The notes: generated by a model not told the origin, from the sequence alone. A DNA stretch of 64,000 bases from Flavobacterium aquaticum (GCF_003259835.1 NZ_QLMI01000001.1:248001-312000); one strand, 5' to 3'. Counted from the stretch's first letter, positions 1 to 8,970 are shown. Program-made: numbers and translations.

Positions 1-118
1 GTGATTGATTTGATGATTGAAAATTAGATTACCTATTATTTTCTTATACAAAGATAAGTCTAAAAGCAGGTATTATGTTACACATAGTACTAATATTTAA
101 CAAAAATTTAACAAATAA

Positions 119-148
119 AAAAAATACTAGGAATGCATAGTATTTTTT
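119..148. terminator. Rho-independent-type hairpin, bidirectional
   Basis: An 11-bp stem (AAAAAATACTA paired with TAGTATTTTTT) encloses an 8-nt loop, with A and T runs on the two sides so that it could work in either direction. It separates the first gene from whatever lies left of the window. The first 118 bases hold no convincing gene. Confidence 0.6.
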
Positions 149-176
149 GTATTTTTACAAAATAAATCAATGAATT

Positions 177-632
177 ATGGAGTTTACACCTGCAAAACTA
201 AATCTATTTACTTTTTTTAAACTACCTTCTGCCTTTTGGAGTGGGGTAAGAGTTAAATCAATTTCACCCGAAGTTTGTGAAGTAACGGTAAAACATCGTT
301 GGTTTAATCAAAACCCGTTTAATTCTATGTATTTTGCTGTGCAAGCTATGGCGGCTGAGTTTACAACGGGAGCTTTAGTAATGTTTCAAATCAAGCAAAG
401 CGGTAAAAACATATCAATGTTAGTGGCGCAGAATAAAAGTATGTTTACCAAAAAAGCTACAGGAAGGATTACATTTACTTGTAATCAAGGAAATGCAATC
501 AAAGAAACCATTCAAAAAGCGATTGACACAAATGAAGGACAAACGATTTGGTTGACTTCTATAGGTAAAAATGAAAAAGGAGAACAAGTTTCCGAAATGC
601 AATTTGAGTGGACCATTAAAGTTAGAGGTTAA
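177..632 (+). CDS. DUF4442 family protein (hotdog-fold thioesterase-like)
   Basis: This is a 151-residue soluble protein of the DUF4442 type, a hotdog-fold family related to acyl-CoA thioesterases. Visible family traits are the N-terminal FFKLPSAFWSGVRV segment, the middle stretch RWFNQNPFNSMYFAVQAMAAE that would form the hotdog helix, and a C-terminal half of alternating strands. The length fits the family. No substrate can be read from the sequence, and the DUF has no firmly assigned reaction that I know of. It stands alone between a terminator and an epimerase-like gene and has no signal peptide, so it is probably cytoplasmic. Confidence 0.7.
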   Translation: MEFTPAKLNLFTFFKLPSAFWSGVRVKSISPEVCEVTVKHRWFNQNPFNSMYFAVQAMAAEFTTGALVMFQIKQSGKNISMLVAQNKSMFTKKATGRITFTCNQGNAIKETIQKAIDTNEGQTIWLTSIGKNEKGEQVSEMQFEWTIKVRG

Positions 633-752
633 TATTTTTTAACTCCCAACTCATAACTCTGATCTCTCAACTTAAAACTAATCCTAAACATAAGTTAATT
701 TACTTTCATTCCTTATTTATTGATAGTAAATTTGAGAAAAAAGGAAAAGAAA

Positions 753-1658
753 ATGACGGTTTTAATTACAGGAGCTACAGGATTAGTTGGGCAAGAATTG
801 GTAAGTTTATTACTTCAAAATGGATTTACAGTTCATTATTTGTCGACTTCGAAATCAAAACTAGTTTCGCAAAATAATTACAAAGGTTTTTATTGGAATC
901 CCAAAACATCTGAAATCGATTTAAATGCTTTAACAGACGTTGAGGTGATTGTGCATTTGGCTGGAGCTTCGGTTGCAAAAAAATGGACATCTTCGTACAA
1001 AGAAGAAATAATTGAAAGTAGAGTTTTATCTACAAGATTACTTTATAAAACACTTCAAAAAAATTCGCATCAAGTAAAACAGATTGTTTCTGCTTCAGCT
1101 ATTGGGATTTACCCAAATGACTTCAACTATATTTATCATGAAACAGATAATAAGGTTGACAATTCATTTTTAGGTAATGTTGTACAACAATGGGAAGAGG
1201 AAGTCAATCAGTTTGAAAAGTTACAAATTAATGTAGCTAAAATTAGAATTGGAATTGTGCTTGCTAAAGAGGGAGGAGCGCTTCAAGAAATGGCTAAGCC
1301 GATTAAAATGGGTGTTGGAGCTGCTTTTGGTTCAGGAGAACAATATCAGTCTTGGATTCACATTCAGGATTTAGTAGCTATTTTTCAATTTGTAATCCAA
1401 AACCAACTTTCAGGCGTTTTAAATGGAGTTGCTCCTTATCCAGTTACGAATACTGAATTAACAAAAGCGATTGCTAAAACTTTAGGAAAACCATTATTTC
1501 TGCCAAATATCCCGCAGTTTGTAATGAAACTTATTCTTGGCGAAATGCATCAAATACTATTTTCAAGTCAGCACGTAAGTTGTAGAAAACTACTCGATTT
1601 GAAATACCAATTCAAATTTGCTTCCTTAGATAAAGCATTGAATGATTTATTAAAATAA
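753..1658 (+). CDS. TIGR01777 family NAD(P)-dependent epimerase-like protein
   Basis: This is a short-chain dehydrogenase-like Rossmann protein of 301 residues belonging to the TIGR01777 (YfcH-like) group. The nucleotide-binding motif GATGLVGQ is at the extreme N terminus, and the typical IVHLAGASVAKKW and ASAIGIYP segments follow, with a C-terminal DUF1731-like end. I place the start at the ATG at 753 rather than an upstream TTG at 720, because the Rossmann strand begins MTVLITGATG and a purine-rich ribosome-binding stretch (aaggaaaaga) lies just before it. The physiological substrate of this family is not known. It is followed at once by a strong terminator. Confidence 0.85.
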   Translation: MTVLITGATGLVGQELVSLLLQNGFTVHYLSTSKSKLVSQNNYKGFYWNPKTSEIDLNALTDVEVIVHLAGASVAKKWTSSYKEEIIESRVLSTRLLYKTLQKNSHQVKQIVSASAIGIYPNDFNYIYHETDNKVDNSFLGNVVQQWEEEVNQFEKLQINVAKIRIGIVLAKEGGALQEMAKPIKMGVGAAFGSGEQYQSWIHIQDLVAIFQFVIQNQLSGVLNGVAPYPVTNTELTKAIAKTLGKPLFLPNIPQFVMKLILGEMHQILFSSQHVSCRKLLDLKYQFKFASLDKALNDLLK

Positions 1659-1660
1659 AA

Positions 1661-1689
1661 AAACCGCCAATTTTGTTGGCGGTTTTTGT
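1661..1689. terminator. Bidirectional terminator between convergent genes
   Basis: A perfect stem, AAACCGCCAA with TTGGCGGTTT, has a 5-nt loop and T runs on both strands. It serves the epimerase gene on + and the YceI gene on -. Confidence 0.85.
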
Positions 1690-1691
1690 TT

Positions 1692-2357
1692 TTATTGTTT
1701 TGTTGCTTTTAATTTTACAACCAATTCAATTTCATCGTTTACAAACTTATCTTTTAAATCATCAAAAATCGATTTTGAAGCATAATTTACATTCCAATGT
1801 GTTCTATTAATTTGGAAAGAATCTGAAGTTAGTGTCATGTTGTTTCCTTCGTAAGCAACAGTCGCAGGAAAACTAACTGGTTTTGAAGTTCCTTTTAAAG
1901 TCAAGTTTCCGTTTACAGTGGCTTTTCCGTTTGCAGAAGTAATAGAAGTAATTTCAAACATTCCTTCTGGAAATTTACCTACGTTAAAGAAATGATCTTC
2001 TCCTTCTTTATCGCCAGTTCCTTTTAAATGCGCTTCTAAATCTTCTTTTCCATCACCTGCTTTTAAGTCGGTAACTACAATAGAATTCATGTCGATAACA
2101 AATTTTCCACTTTGAATGCTATCATTCTTAACCGCAACTTCTCCCGATTTCAAATTAATAGTTCCATTGTGTTTTCCGGCAGGTTTAGAACCAATCCATT
2201 CAATTACTGAAGCTTTTGTGTCAACTACATAAGTCGTGCTTTCTGCCGATGCTGTTGCAACTTCTCCAGCTTCACCATTTTCACTTTTTTCTCCTTTACA
2301 AGCTACATTCATTGAAATGCTAGCCAAAACGAATAAACTTAAAATGCTTTTTTTCAT
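1692..2357 (-). CDS. YceI family lipoprotein
   Basis: The 221-residue protein starts with a lipoprotein signal peptide ending in a lipobox at ...MNVAC-K, so it is probably anchored in the inner or outer membrane. From about residue 45 the YceI lipocalin-like barrel begins (YVVDTKASVIEWIGSKPAGKHNG), with the characteristic HFFNVGKFPEGMFEIT and LTLKGTSKPVSFP segments. YceI proteins bind isoprenoid or amphiphilic ligands in the periplasm. The gene is divergent from grpE and has its own terminator shared with the convergent upstream gene. Confidence 0.88.
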   Translation of the reverse strand: MKKSILSLFVLASISMNVACKGEKSENGEAGEVATASAESTTYVVDTKASVIEWIGSKPAGKHNGTINLKSGEVAVKNDSIQSGKFVIDMNSIVVTDLKAGDGKEDLEAHLKGTGDKEGEDHFFNVGKFPEGMFEITSITSANGKATVNGNLTLKGTSKPVSFPATVAYEGNNMTLTSDSFQINRTHWNVNYASKSIFDDLKDKFVNDEIELVVKLKATKQ

Positions 2358-2454
2358 GTTTTAATTTTTTTAGTTGTTACAAACTTACTTTTTAACTTTT
2401 TTAAACAGTCTTAAAAAGTTGCTAAAATTTATCTTTCAAGAATTTTGCTGACAA

Positions 2455-2487
2455 TTTGACATTTTTCAACTTTTGGCAATACATTTG
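2455..2487 (+). promoter_or_regulatory. Promoter of the grpE-dnaJ operon
   Basis: A TTTG at 2455-2458 is separated by 21 bases from TACATTTG at 2480-2487. This matches the Bacteroidota housekeeping promoter form (TTTG ... TAnnTTTG). It lies about 22 bases before the grpE start codon, so the leader would be short. Confidence 0.65.
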
Positions 2488-2509
2488 CAATCCCATTTAC
2501 TAAAGAAAA

Positions 2510-3073
2510 ATGTTTAAAAAAATATTCAAAAATATGAGTCAAGAAAGTACTGAAAACATCGAAAAGGAGAACATTAATGAAGAAAATGTTTCAGAAAATC
2601 AAGGAATTCCAACACCAGAATTAACGGTAGAAGAGCAATTGCAAGAAGAATTAAGTAATGAAAAAGACAAATTTTTACGTCTTTTTGCTGAATTTGAAAA
2701 TTATAAAAGAAGAACTGCCAAAGAACGTATTGATTTGTTTAAAACAGCAAATCAAGAAGTTTTACAAGCAATGTTGCCAGTTTTAGATGATTTCGACAGA
2801 GCTTGGGCACAAATTTCAAATTCAGGTGATGAAGCTTTGGTAACAGGTGTTCAATTGATTCATGATAAATTAAAATTAACTTTAGTTTCTAAAGGATTAG
2901 AAGAAGTAGAGATTAAAGCTGGAGATGCTTTTGATGCTGATTTTGCTGAAGCTATTACCCAAATTCCAGCACCAAACGATAAATTAAAAGGTAAAATTGT
3001 CGATGTAATTGAAAAAGGTTACAAATTAGGTGACAAAATCATCCGTTTTCCAAAGGTGGTTATCGGACAATAA
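2510..3073 (+). CDS. grpE: Nucleotide exchange factor GrpE
   Basis: GrpE is the nucleotide exchange factor of the DnaK (Hsp70) chaperone in the cytoplasm. The 187-residue protein has the usual acidic, low-complexity N terminus (to about residue 50). A long coiled-coil helix follows with the signature RLFAEFENYKRRTAKER, and the C-terminal beta domain (VDVIEKGYKLGDKIIRFPKVVIG) closes it. It is followed 59 bases later by dnaJ, with a palindromic repeat in the gap. dnaK is not in the window. Confidence 0.95.
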   Translation: MFKKIFKNMSQESTENIEKENINEENVSENQGIPTPELTVEEQLQEELSNEKDKFLRLFAEFENYKRRTAKERIDLFKTANQEVLQAMLPVLDDFDRAWAQISNSGDEALVTGVQLIHDKLKLTLVSKGLEEVEIKAGDAFDADFAEAITQIPAPNDKLKGKIVDVIEKGYKLGDKIIRFPKVVIGQ

Positions 3074-3080
3074 TTTTACT

Positions 3081-3104
3081 GTAGAGACAAGTCATGACTT
3101 GTCT
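3081..3104. repeat. Palindromic intergenic repeat, copy 1
   Basis: The 20-bp perfect palindrome AGACAAGTCATGACTTGTCT is preceded by GTAG. The same 24 bases occur again at 22832-22855. It lies between grpE and dnaJ, where it can form a hairpin in the shared transcript. Confidence 0.85.
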
Positions 3105-3132
3105 TTTTCTACATATTATAATACAAGATGTA

Positions 3133-4251
3133 ATGAAAAAAGATTTTTACGAAATATTAGGCATTTCAAAAAATGCTACAGCCGAAGAAATAAAGAAAGC
3201 CTATCGCAAGAAAGCAATCGAGTTTCATCCTGACAAAAATCCAGGTAATAAAGAAGCAGAAGAAAAGTTCAAAGAAGCTGCCGAAGCTTATGAAGTTTTA
3301 AGCGATGCCAACAAAAAAGCAAAATACGATCAATATGGTCACCAAGCTTTTGATGGTGGTGGATTTGGCGGTGGTCATCACATGAACATGGATGATATCT
3401 TCAGTCAATTTGGTGATATTTTTGGTGGTGCTTTTGGCGGTGGTGGATTTTCTGGATTTGGCGGTGGCGGAGGTCAACGCAGAGTAAAAGGAAGTAACCT
3501 TCGCATCAAAGTAAAATTAACTTTGGAAGAAATTGCTAACGGAGTTGAAAAGAAAGTCAAAGTAAAACGTAAAGTTCAAGCTTCTGGTGTAACGTATAGA
3601 AGTTGTCCAACTTGTAATGGTTCTGGACAAATTATGAAAGTTGCTAATACCATTTTAGGTAGAATGCAAACAGCAACTACGTGTCATACTTGTAGTGGTT
3701 CTGGTCAAATTTTAGATCAAAAACCTGCTGGAGCAGATGCACAAGGAATGTTGTTAGAAGACGATACGGTTTCAATCAAAATTCCAGCTGGAGTAGTAGA
3801 TGGAATGCAATTAAAAGTGGCTGGAAAAGGTAACGAAGCTCCAGGAACAAACAGTATTCCAGGAGATTTAATTGTGGCTATTGAAGAAATCGAACACGAA
3901 TCTTTAAAGCGTGAAGGTGAAAATTTACACTATGATTTATACATCAGTTTTGCCGAAGCAGCTTTAGGTGTTTCTAAAGAAATTGATACCGTTTCTGGAA
4001 AAGTTCGAATTAAATTAGAAGAAGGAATTCAATCGGGTAAAATTCTTCGTTTAAAAGGAAAAGGAATTCCAAGTTTAAATTCTTATGGAAATGGAGATTT
4101 ATTAGTTCATGTAAATGTTTGGACTCCAAAAACTTTAAACAAAGAACAAAAGCAGTTTTTCGAGAAAATGCTTACAGATGAAAACTTTATTCCGAAACCA
4201 GAAAAGTCAGACAAATCTTTTTTTGAAAAAGTTAAAGATATGTTTTCATAA
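3133..4251 (+). CDS. dnaJ: Molecular chaperone DnaJ
   Basis: This is the Hsp40 co-chaperone that stimulates the DnaK ATPase and delivers substrates. The protein has 372 residues from the ATG at 3133. I chose this start because the J domain begins [14 protein letters not shown]; an upstream in-frame ATG at 3094 lies inside the palindromic repeat. Domains in order are the J domain with HPD in EFHPDKNPG, a Gly/Phe linker (about 75-115), a cysteine-rich region, and the two C-terminal substrate-binding domains. Only two CxxCxGxG motifs are present (Cys158/161 and Cys184/187) instead of the usual four, so there would be a single zinc site. It ends [10 protein letters not shown] and is followed by two terminators. 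Confidence 0.95.
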   Translation: MKKDFYEILGISKNATAEEIKKAYRKKAIEFHPDKNPGNKEAEEKFKEAAEAYEVLSDANKKAKYDQYGHQAFDGGGFGGGHHMNMDDIFSQFGDIFGGAFGGGGFSGFGGGGGQRRVKGSNLRIKVKLTLEEIANGVEKKVKVKRKVQASGVTYRSCPTCNGSGQIMKVANTILGRMQTATTCHTCSGSGQILDQKPAGADAQGMLLEDDTVSIKIPAGVVDGMQLKVAGKGNEAPGTNSIPGDLIVAIEEIEHESLKREGENLHYDLYISFAEAALGVSKEIDTVSGKVRIKLEEGIQSGKILRLKGKGIPSLNSYGNGDLLVHVNVWTPKTLNKEQKQFFEKMLTDENFIPKPEKSDKSFFEKVKDMFS

Positions 4252-4275
4252 TTAAATAAATATTAATACATTTGA

Positions 4276-4306
4276 AACTCACTTTCTTAGGAGAGTGAGT
4301 TTTTCT
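4276..4306 (+). terminator. Terminator after dnaJ
   Basis: The stem AACTCACT / AGTGAGTT with a 10-nt loop is followed by a T-rich run. Confidence 0.75.
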
Positions 4307-4323
4307 TTTTCATAGCAATTTTT

Positions 4324-4357
4324 CCCATCCTTTAGCAATAAAGGGTGGGTTTTTTTT
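4324..4357 (+). terminator. Second terminator downstream of dnaJ
   Basis: The stem CCCATCCTTT / AAAGGGTGGG (one G-T pair) with loop AGCAAT is followed by eight T. Together with the hairpin at 4276 it forms a tandem terminator before the ABC operon. Confidence 0.75.
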
Positions 4358-4414
4358 GTAACAAAATCCGTATATTTACTACTTACTAATAATACAAATT
4401 CATACTTTTTATAT

Positions 4415-5335
4415 ATGAGCAATATTCTCGAAGTACAAAATGTAGTGAAACAATATGGCGATTATACCGCTTTAAATAATGTTTCGCTTCAAGTTCCAAA
4501 AGGTAGTATTTACGGACTTTTAGGTCCGAATGGCGCTGGAAAAACATCACTAATTCGAATTATCAACCAAATTACAATGCCTGATAGTGGGGGTGTTTTC
4601 TTAGATGGCGAAAAGTTAAATCCAGAACATGTAAAACACATTGGATACATGCCTGAAGAGCGCGGTTTGTATAAGACTATGAAAGTTGGCGAGCAATGTT
4701 TGTATTTGGCACAACTAAAAGGAATGCCCGAAGCTGAAGCTAAAAAACAATTAAAATATTGGTTTGAAAAATTTGAAATTCAAGGTTGGTGGGACAAGAA
4801 AATTCAGGAACTTTCAAAAGGTATGGCTCAAAAAATTCAGTTTATTGTAACGGTTTTGCACCAACCTAAATTACTGATTTTAGACGAACCATTTTCAGGT
4901 TTTGACCCTGTTAATGCGAATTTAATCAAGGACGAAATCATCGAACTAAATAAAAAAGGAACTTCTGTAATTTTTTCTACACACCGAATGGAATCGGTAG
5001 AAGAAATGTGTGATTATATTGCGTTAATTCACAAATCTAATAAGCTTATTGAAGGGAAATTAGATGATGTTAAGCGTCAACACCGTACCAATATTTATCA
5101 AGTTGGAATCATCACAAATAATATTGAAGGTTTAATGGTGAGTTTAACTCAGAAGTTTACCATTGGGCAAACCAACTTCAAATCTTTAAATGATGATTTA
5201 AAATTGGAAGTACATTTAGAAAATCATTCTTCTAATGAATTGATTTCTATTTTAACAAAATTTGGTCAAGTGACCCATTTTATGGAAAAAATCCCAACAG
5301 TTAACGATATATTCATTCAAACCGTAAGTCAATAA
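4415..5335 (+). CDS. ABC-2 type transporter ATP-binding protein
   Basis: This is the ATPase subunit of an ABC-2 exporter. Walker A is GPNGAGKTSL near residue 38, the signature is LSKGMAQKIQF, and Walker B is LLILDEPFSGFDP followed by the H-loop STHRM. After the nucleotide-binding domain a C-terminal extension of about 80 residues resembles DUF4162, which is common in this subgroup. The permease gene starts 2 bases after the stop, so the two form an operon. The pair resembles the sodium-extruding NatAB type, but the substrate cannot be decided from the sequence. Confidence 0.9.
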   Translation: MSNILEVQNVVKQYGDYTALNNVSLQVPKGSIYGLLGPNGAGKTSLIRIINQITMPDSGGVFLDGEKLNPEHVKHIGYMPEERGLYKTMKVGEQCLYLAQLKGMPEAEAKKQLKYWFEKFEIQGWWDKKIQELSKGMAQKIQFIVTVLHQPKLLILDEPFSGFDPVNANLIKDEIIELNKKGTSVIFSTHRMESVEEMCDYIALIHKSNKLIEGKLDDVKRQHRTNIYQVGIITNNIEGLMVSLTQKFTIGQTNFKSLNDDLKLEVHLENHSSNELISILTKFGQVTHFMEKIPTVNDIFIQTVSQ

Positions 5336-5337
5336 TC

Positions 5338-6636
5338 ATGAGCGTATTATCTTTAATTATCAAGAGAGAATTTATTGCAAAAGTGCGCAATAAATCATTT
5401 ATCGTAATGACTTTTTTAGGTCCTTTATTGATTGTGGGAATGTCTTTTTTAATTGCGTATTTATCGAGCGTAAATAAAGGCGATATAAAAACTATTGGAG
5501 TTCACGATAGAGCGAATGTGTTTGTAAATGATTTTAAAAATACCGAAGATATTAAATATGTAAATCTTTCTAATTTATCATTTGATAAGGCAAAAGATTC
5601 ATCAAGCAACGCTTTTGAAGGCTTAATTTATGTGCCAGAAGTTCAAAACGTAGAAGAATTGGCAACCAAAACAACCTATATTTCAGATGATAGTCCGAAA
5701 ATGGATTTTTTAATGAATTTACAAAAAGTTATTGACACCAAATTAAACAAAGAAAATCTTAAGAAATTAGGTTTTGATGCCGAAAAAATTGAAAACGCGA
5801 AAATTAAATCGGAAGTGCAATTTGCTAAGTTTTCAGGTGAAGATGGATTAAAATTCTTAAATGAAATCAAAATAGGAATCGGTTTCGCTTTCGGATATTT
5901 AATTATGATGTTCATCATTATTTACGGAAATATGGTGATGCGAAGCGTTATTGAAGAAAAAACGAATCGTATTATTGAAATCATCATTTCTTCGGTAAAA
6001 CCATTTCAATTGATGATGGGAAAAATCATAGGAACTTCATTAGCAGGAATTCTTCAATTCTTAATTTGGATTGTACTTGGAGTGGTTTTGATGTTTTCGT
6101 TATCGGCTGTTTTTGGAAGTCAACAAGAAGCCGTTGCAACGGCACAAGTTACAGCAGAGCAAGCAGAAGTTGCTATGAGCTTTATGGATAAATTACAACT
6201 TTACATAGCAGAAATTCCAGTAGCATCAATACTAATTGGTTTTGTGATTTTCTTTATTGGAGGTTACTTTTTGTACAGTTCCTTTTATGCCGCTATAGGA
6301 GCCGCAGTAGATTCTGAAACCGATTCGCAACAGTTTTTAATGCCAATCATCATGCCTTTGATGTTAGCAGTTTATGTCGGTTTTTTAACGGTTATGAATG
6401 ATCCTCATGGAACGGTTGCTGTAGTCTTTTCATTAATCCCATTAACATCTCCAATTGTGATGTTGATGCGTATTCCTTTTGGAGTGCCATTATGGCAATT
6501 AGCACTTTCTGTAGTTTTATTGTACGGAACGTTTATCTTTGTAGTCTGGTTTGCGGCAAAAATCTACCGAGTAGGTATTTTGATGTACGGAAAAAAACCA
6601 AGTTGGAAAGAATTATATAAGTGGTTGAAATATTAA
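5338..6636 (+). CDS. ABC-2 type transporter permease (NatB-like)
   Basis: The 432-residue inner-membrane permease is the partner of the preceding ATPase. It shows the usual ABC-2 plan: a first membrane helix at about 20-40 (SFIVMTFLGPLLIVGMSFLI), a large extracytoplasmic domain to about 175, then five further hydrophobic segments. The conserved cytoplasmic stretch VIEEKTNRIIEIIISSVKPFQLMMGKI lies between the second and third helices. This layout is that of the NatB/YhaP group. The start lies 2 bases after the ATPase stop, so translation is probably coupled. Confidence 0.9.
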   Translation: MSVLSLIIKREFIAKVRNKSFIVMTFLGPLLIVGMSFLIAYLSSVNKGDIKTIGVHDRANVFVNDFKNTEDIKYVNLSNLSFDKAKDSSSNAFEGLIYVPEVQNVEELATKTTYISDDSPKMDFLMNLQKVIDTKLNKENLKKLGFDAEKIENAKIKSEVQFAKFSGEDGLKFLNEIKIGIGFAFGYLIMMFIIIYGNMVMRSVIEEKTNRIIEIIISSVKPFQLMMGKIIGTSLAGILQFLIWIVLGVVLMFSLSAVFGSQQEAVATAQVTAEQAEVAMSFMDKLQLYIAEIPVASILIGFVIFFIGGYFLYSSFYAAIGAAVDSETDSQQFLMPIIMPLMLAVYVGFLTVMNDPHGTVAVVFSLIPLTSPIVMLMRIPFGVPLWQLALSVVLLYGTFIFVVWFAAKIYRVGILMYGKKPSWKELYKWLKY

Positions 6637-6680
6637 AAAGAGATTAAGAGTTTATATTTTAGGAGTTTAAAAGGTTTTTA

Positions 6681-7082
6681 ATGGTTTTTAAAATTTTATT
6701 TTATCTAATTTTTTTATTAGGAATTGTTTTTACAATTTTTTCAACTTTGAAATATAAAAGTTTGAATAGCATAGAAAAAGAATATAAACAAGAACTTTTT
6801 TTGAGTAGAACAAAATTTGTTATTATAATAGGAATATCGAATATTATTATATTAATTTTCCTATTTAGGTTTTTTGGAGAATTAGCAAGATATTTTTTCT
6901 TAGTATTTTTTTTATTTTGGAGTTTATTTGATTTTTTTGATTCTAAAAATAAAATCGAAATTATGAAAAAGAATAATTTTTCGAGTATTTTTTTGAGTGA
7001 TTACAAATTGTCGACAAATTACCAAACTATTGGTTTGTTTTGCTTTTTCATTTTAATTGTAATGGCTTTTTTAAAAAATTAA
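6681..7082 (+). CDS. Small integral membrane protein, unknown function
   Basis: This is a 133-residue protein I do not recognise. It shows four hydrophobic segments (roughly 2-22, 48-65, 68-88 and 113-131) separated by short charged loops rich in Lys and Phe. It could be a small four-helix membrane protein. It lies on the same strand between the ABC permease and the response regulator with gaps of 44 and 23 bases, so it may be co-transcribed with either. Its base composition is even more A+T-rich than its neighbours. Confidence 0.55.
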   Translation: MVFKILFYLIFLLGIVFTIFSTLKYKSLNSIEKEYKQELFLSRTKFVIIIGISNIIILIFLFRFFGELARYFFLVFFLFWSLFDFFDSKNKIEIMKKNNFSSIFLSDYKLSTNYQTIGLFCFFILIVMAFLKN

Positions 7083-7105
7083 TTCGTGTATAGATTAAAT
7101 AAAAA

Positions 7106-8269
7106 ATGAGTAAAATCCTTATCATAGAAGACGAAGCAGCTATTCGAAGAGTATTAACAAAAATACTTTCCGAAGAAAATGATTCGTATAAAGTTGAAGA
7201 AGCAGAAGACGGTTTACAAGGAATTGAAAAAGTCAAAAATGAAGATTATGACTTGATTCTTTGTGATATCAAAATGCCAAAAATGGACGGTGTTGAGGTA
7301 TTAGAAGCCGTTAAAAAAATCAAACCTGAGATTCCAATGGTGATGATTTCAGGTCATGGTGATTTGGAAACTGCTATTAATACGATGCGTTTAGGAGCTT
7401 TTGATTACATATCAAAACCACCTGATTTAAATCGTTTATTGAATACGGTCCGAAACGCTTTAGATAAAAAGCAATTAGTAGTAGAGAACAAAATCTTGAA
7501 AAAGAAAGTCTCTAAAAACTACGAAATGATTGGAAATAGCGAAGCTATCAATCACATCAAGACAATGATTGATAAAGTCGCTCCAACCGATGCCCGAGTT
7601 TTAATCACAGGTCCGAACGGAACTGGAAAAGAATTAGTAGCGCATCAATTACACGAAAGAAGCGAGCGCTCATCAGCTCCTATTATTGAAGTGAATTGTG
7701 CGGCTATTCCATCTGAATTAATTGAAAGCGAATTGTTTGGTCACGTTAAAGGTGCTTTTACTTCAGCTGTGAAAGACAGAGCTGGTAAGTTTGAAGCTGC
7801 TGATGGCGGAACCATTTTCTTAGATGAAATTGGCGACATGAGTTTATCGGCTCAAGCCAAAGTGTTACGTGCTTTACAAGAAAATTTAATTCAACGTGTT
7901 GGTGCTGACAAAGACATTAAAGTCAATGTTCGTGTGGTTGCTGCAACCAATAAAGATTTGAAAAAAGAAATCGAAGAAGGTAGATTTAGAGAAGATTTAT
8001 ATCATCGTTTAGCTGTGATTTTAATCAAAGTTCCAGCTTTAAATGATAGAAGAGACGATATTCCAGAATTAATTGAGCATTTTGCTGCTAAGATTGCTTC
8101 GGAACAAGGAACTTCTCCAAAATCATTTTCAAAATCAGCCATCAAATTATTACAAGAATACGATTGGACAGGAAATATCCGTGAGTTGCGAAATGTAGTA
8201 GAACGCTTAATTATTTTAGGTGGAAACGAAATTTCGGAACAAGATGTAAAACTGTTTGCAAGTAAATAA
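7106..8269 (+). CDS. Sigma-54-type response regulator lacking the Fis DNA-binding domain
   Basis: This is a two-component response regulator of the NtrC family, 387 residues. An N-terminal receiver domain (phosphoacceptor Asp in LILCDIKMPKMDG) is joined to a sigma-54-interacting AAA+ domain. Walker A is TGPNGTGKE and Walker B is GGTIFLDEIGDMS. The sigma-54 contact loop reads GAFTSA instead of the canonical GAFTGA, and the arginine-finger region (RFREDLYHRL) is intact. The protein stops right after the AAA+ lid (NVVERLIILGG...FASK), so the usual C-terminal Fis-type helix-turn-helix is absent. It may act without direct promoter binding or with a partner protein. No cognate kinase is adjacent. 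Confidence 0.85.
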   Translation: MSKILIIEDEAAIRRVLTKILSEENDSYKVEEAEDGLQGIEKVKNEDYDLILCDIKMPKMDGVEVLEAVKKIKPEIPMVMISGHGDLETAINTMRLGAFDYISKPPDLNRLLNTVRNALDKKQLVVENKILKKKVSKNYEMIGNSEAINHIKTMIDKVAPTDARVLITGPNGTGKELVAHQLHERSERSSAPIIEVNCAAIPSELIESELFGHVKGAFTSAVKDRAGKFEAADGGTIFLDEIGDMSLSAQAKVLRALQENLIQRVGADKDIKVNVRVVAATNKDLKKEIEEGRFREDLYHRLAVILIKVPALNDRRDDIPELIEHFAAKIASEQGTSPKSFSKSAIKLLQEYDWTGNIRELRNVVERLIILGGNEISEQDVKLFASK

Positions 8270-8347
8270 TATCAAGTAAAAAGTGATAAGTAAATAGTGA
8301 AAAGTTTGCTAATTACTAATCACTCTTCACTAATTACTAAATAAAAA

Positions 8348-8968
8348 ATGCAATTAAAAAAAATAAATCCCAACCTTCAAAAAGCACTTATTGAAAACGA
8401 TTTAATCGAAGCTAATGAGTTGCAACAAGAAACATTTTCAACTATTAAAAGTGGTGTAGATGCTGTAATTCAAGCGCCAAATGGTTCTGGAAAAACCACT
8501 ACTATTTTAATGAATGTGATTCAGAAAATGGATCAACCTGTTGGAGAAAGTACACGCGCTTTAATTTTAGTTCAAGACAAAGAAAAAGTACTTGAAGCAG
8601 TTGAAATGTTCAAGAAATTGAATCGTTATAATAATTTAAGAGTTTTTGGTGTTCACGAAAAAGGGGATATCGATTACGATAAAAACCAAATTTCGCTAGG
8701 AATGGATGTGTTGATTGGAACGCCAATTCGTATCAACGAAATGTTCTCATCAGCAGGATTCAATATGACAACTATTAAAATGTTTGTGGTTGATGACGTA
8801 GAAGAAATGTTACGTAAACGAGAAGATTCCATCATACAAAGACTTTCTATGAGTGCGGAGAAAACCCAACGTTTATTCTTCTGTTCCCAAATTACCGAAA
8901 GAGTAGAAGTGTTAGCTGACAGAATTATGATTGAACCTTTATTTTTTGAGATGGACGATAACGAATAA
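8348..8968 (+). CDS. DEAD-box helicase-like protein, single RecA domain
   Basis: A 206-residue protein corresponds only to the N-terminal RecA-like half of a DEAD-box RNA helicase. A Q-motif-like start (LQQETFSTIKSG), motif I (APNGSGKT) and a GTP-I-R segment (motif Ib, LIGTPIRI) are visible. Motif II is VDDVE in place of DEAD, and motif III reads CSQIT instead of SAT. There is no second RecA domain (motifs IV-VI), so it cannot be a complete helicase. It ends just before a terminator, with no sign of a downstream remnant. It could be an ATP-binding regulator or RNA-binding protein. Confidence 0.75.
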   Translation: MQLKKINPNLQKALIENDLIEANELQQETFSTIKSGVDAVIQAPNGSGKTTTILMNVIQKMDQPVGESTRALILVQDKEKVLEAVEMFKKLNRYNNLRVFGVHEKGDIDYDKNQISLGMDVLIGTPIRINEMFSSAGFNMTTIKMFVVDDVEEMLRKREDSIIQRLSMSAEKTQRLFFCSQITERVEVLADRIMIEPLFFEMDDNE

Positions 8969-8970
8969 AA

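Noticed and set aside
420..602. Open frame on the minus strand inside the first gene, and many similar frames across the window (for example 5676-5918, 12619-12882, 24219-24431, 37806-38093)
   Set aside because: They are antisense to clear genes, have no conserved motifs and no ribosome-binding site, and follow from the codon usage of the real gene.
3030..3233. Open frame across the grpE-dnaJ junction
   Set aside because: It overlaps both genes in another frame and passes through the palindromic repeat. There is no start signal or family similarity.
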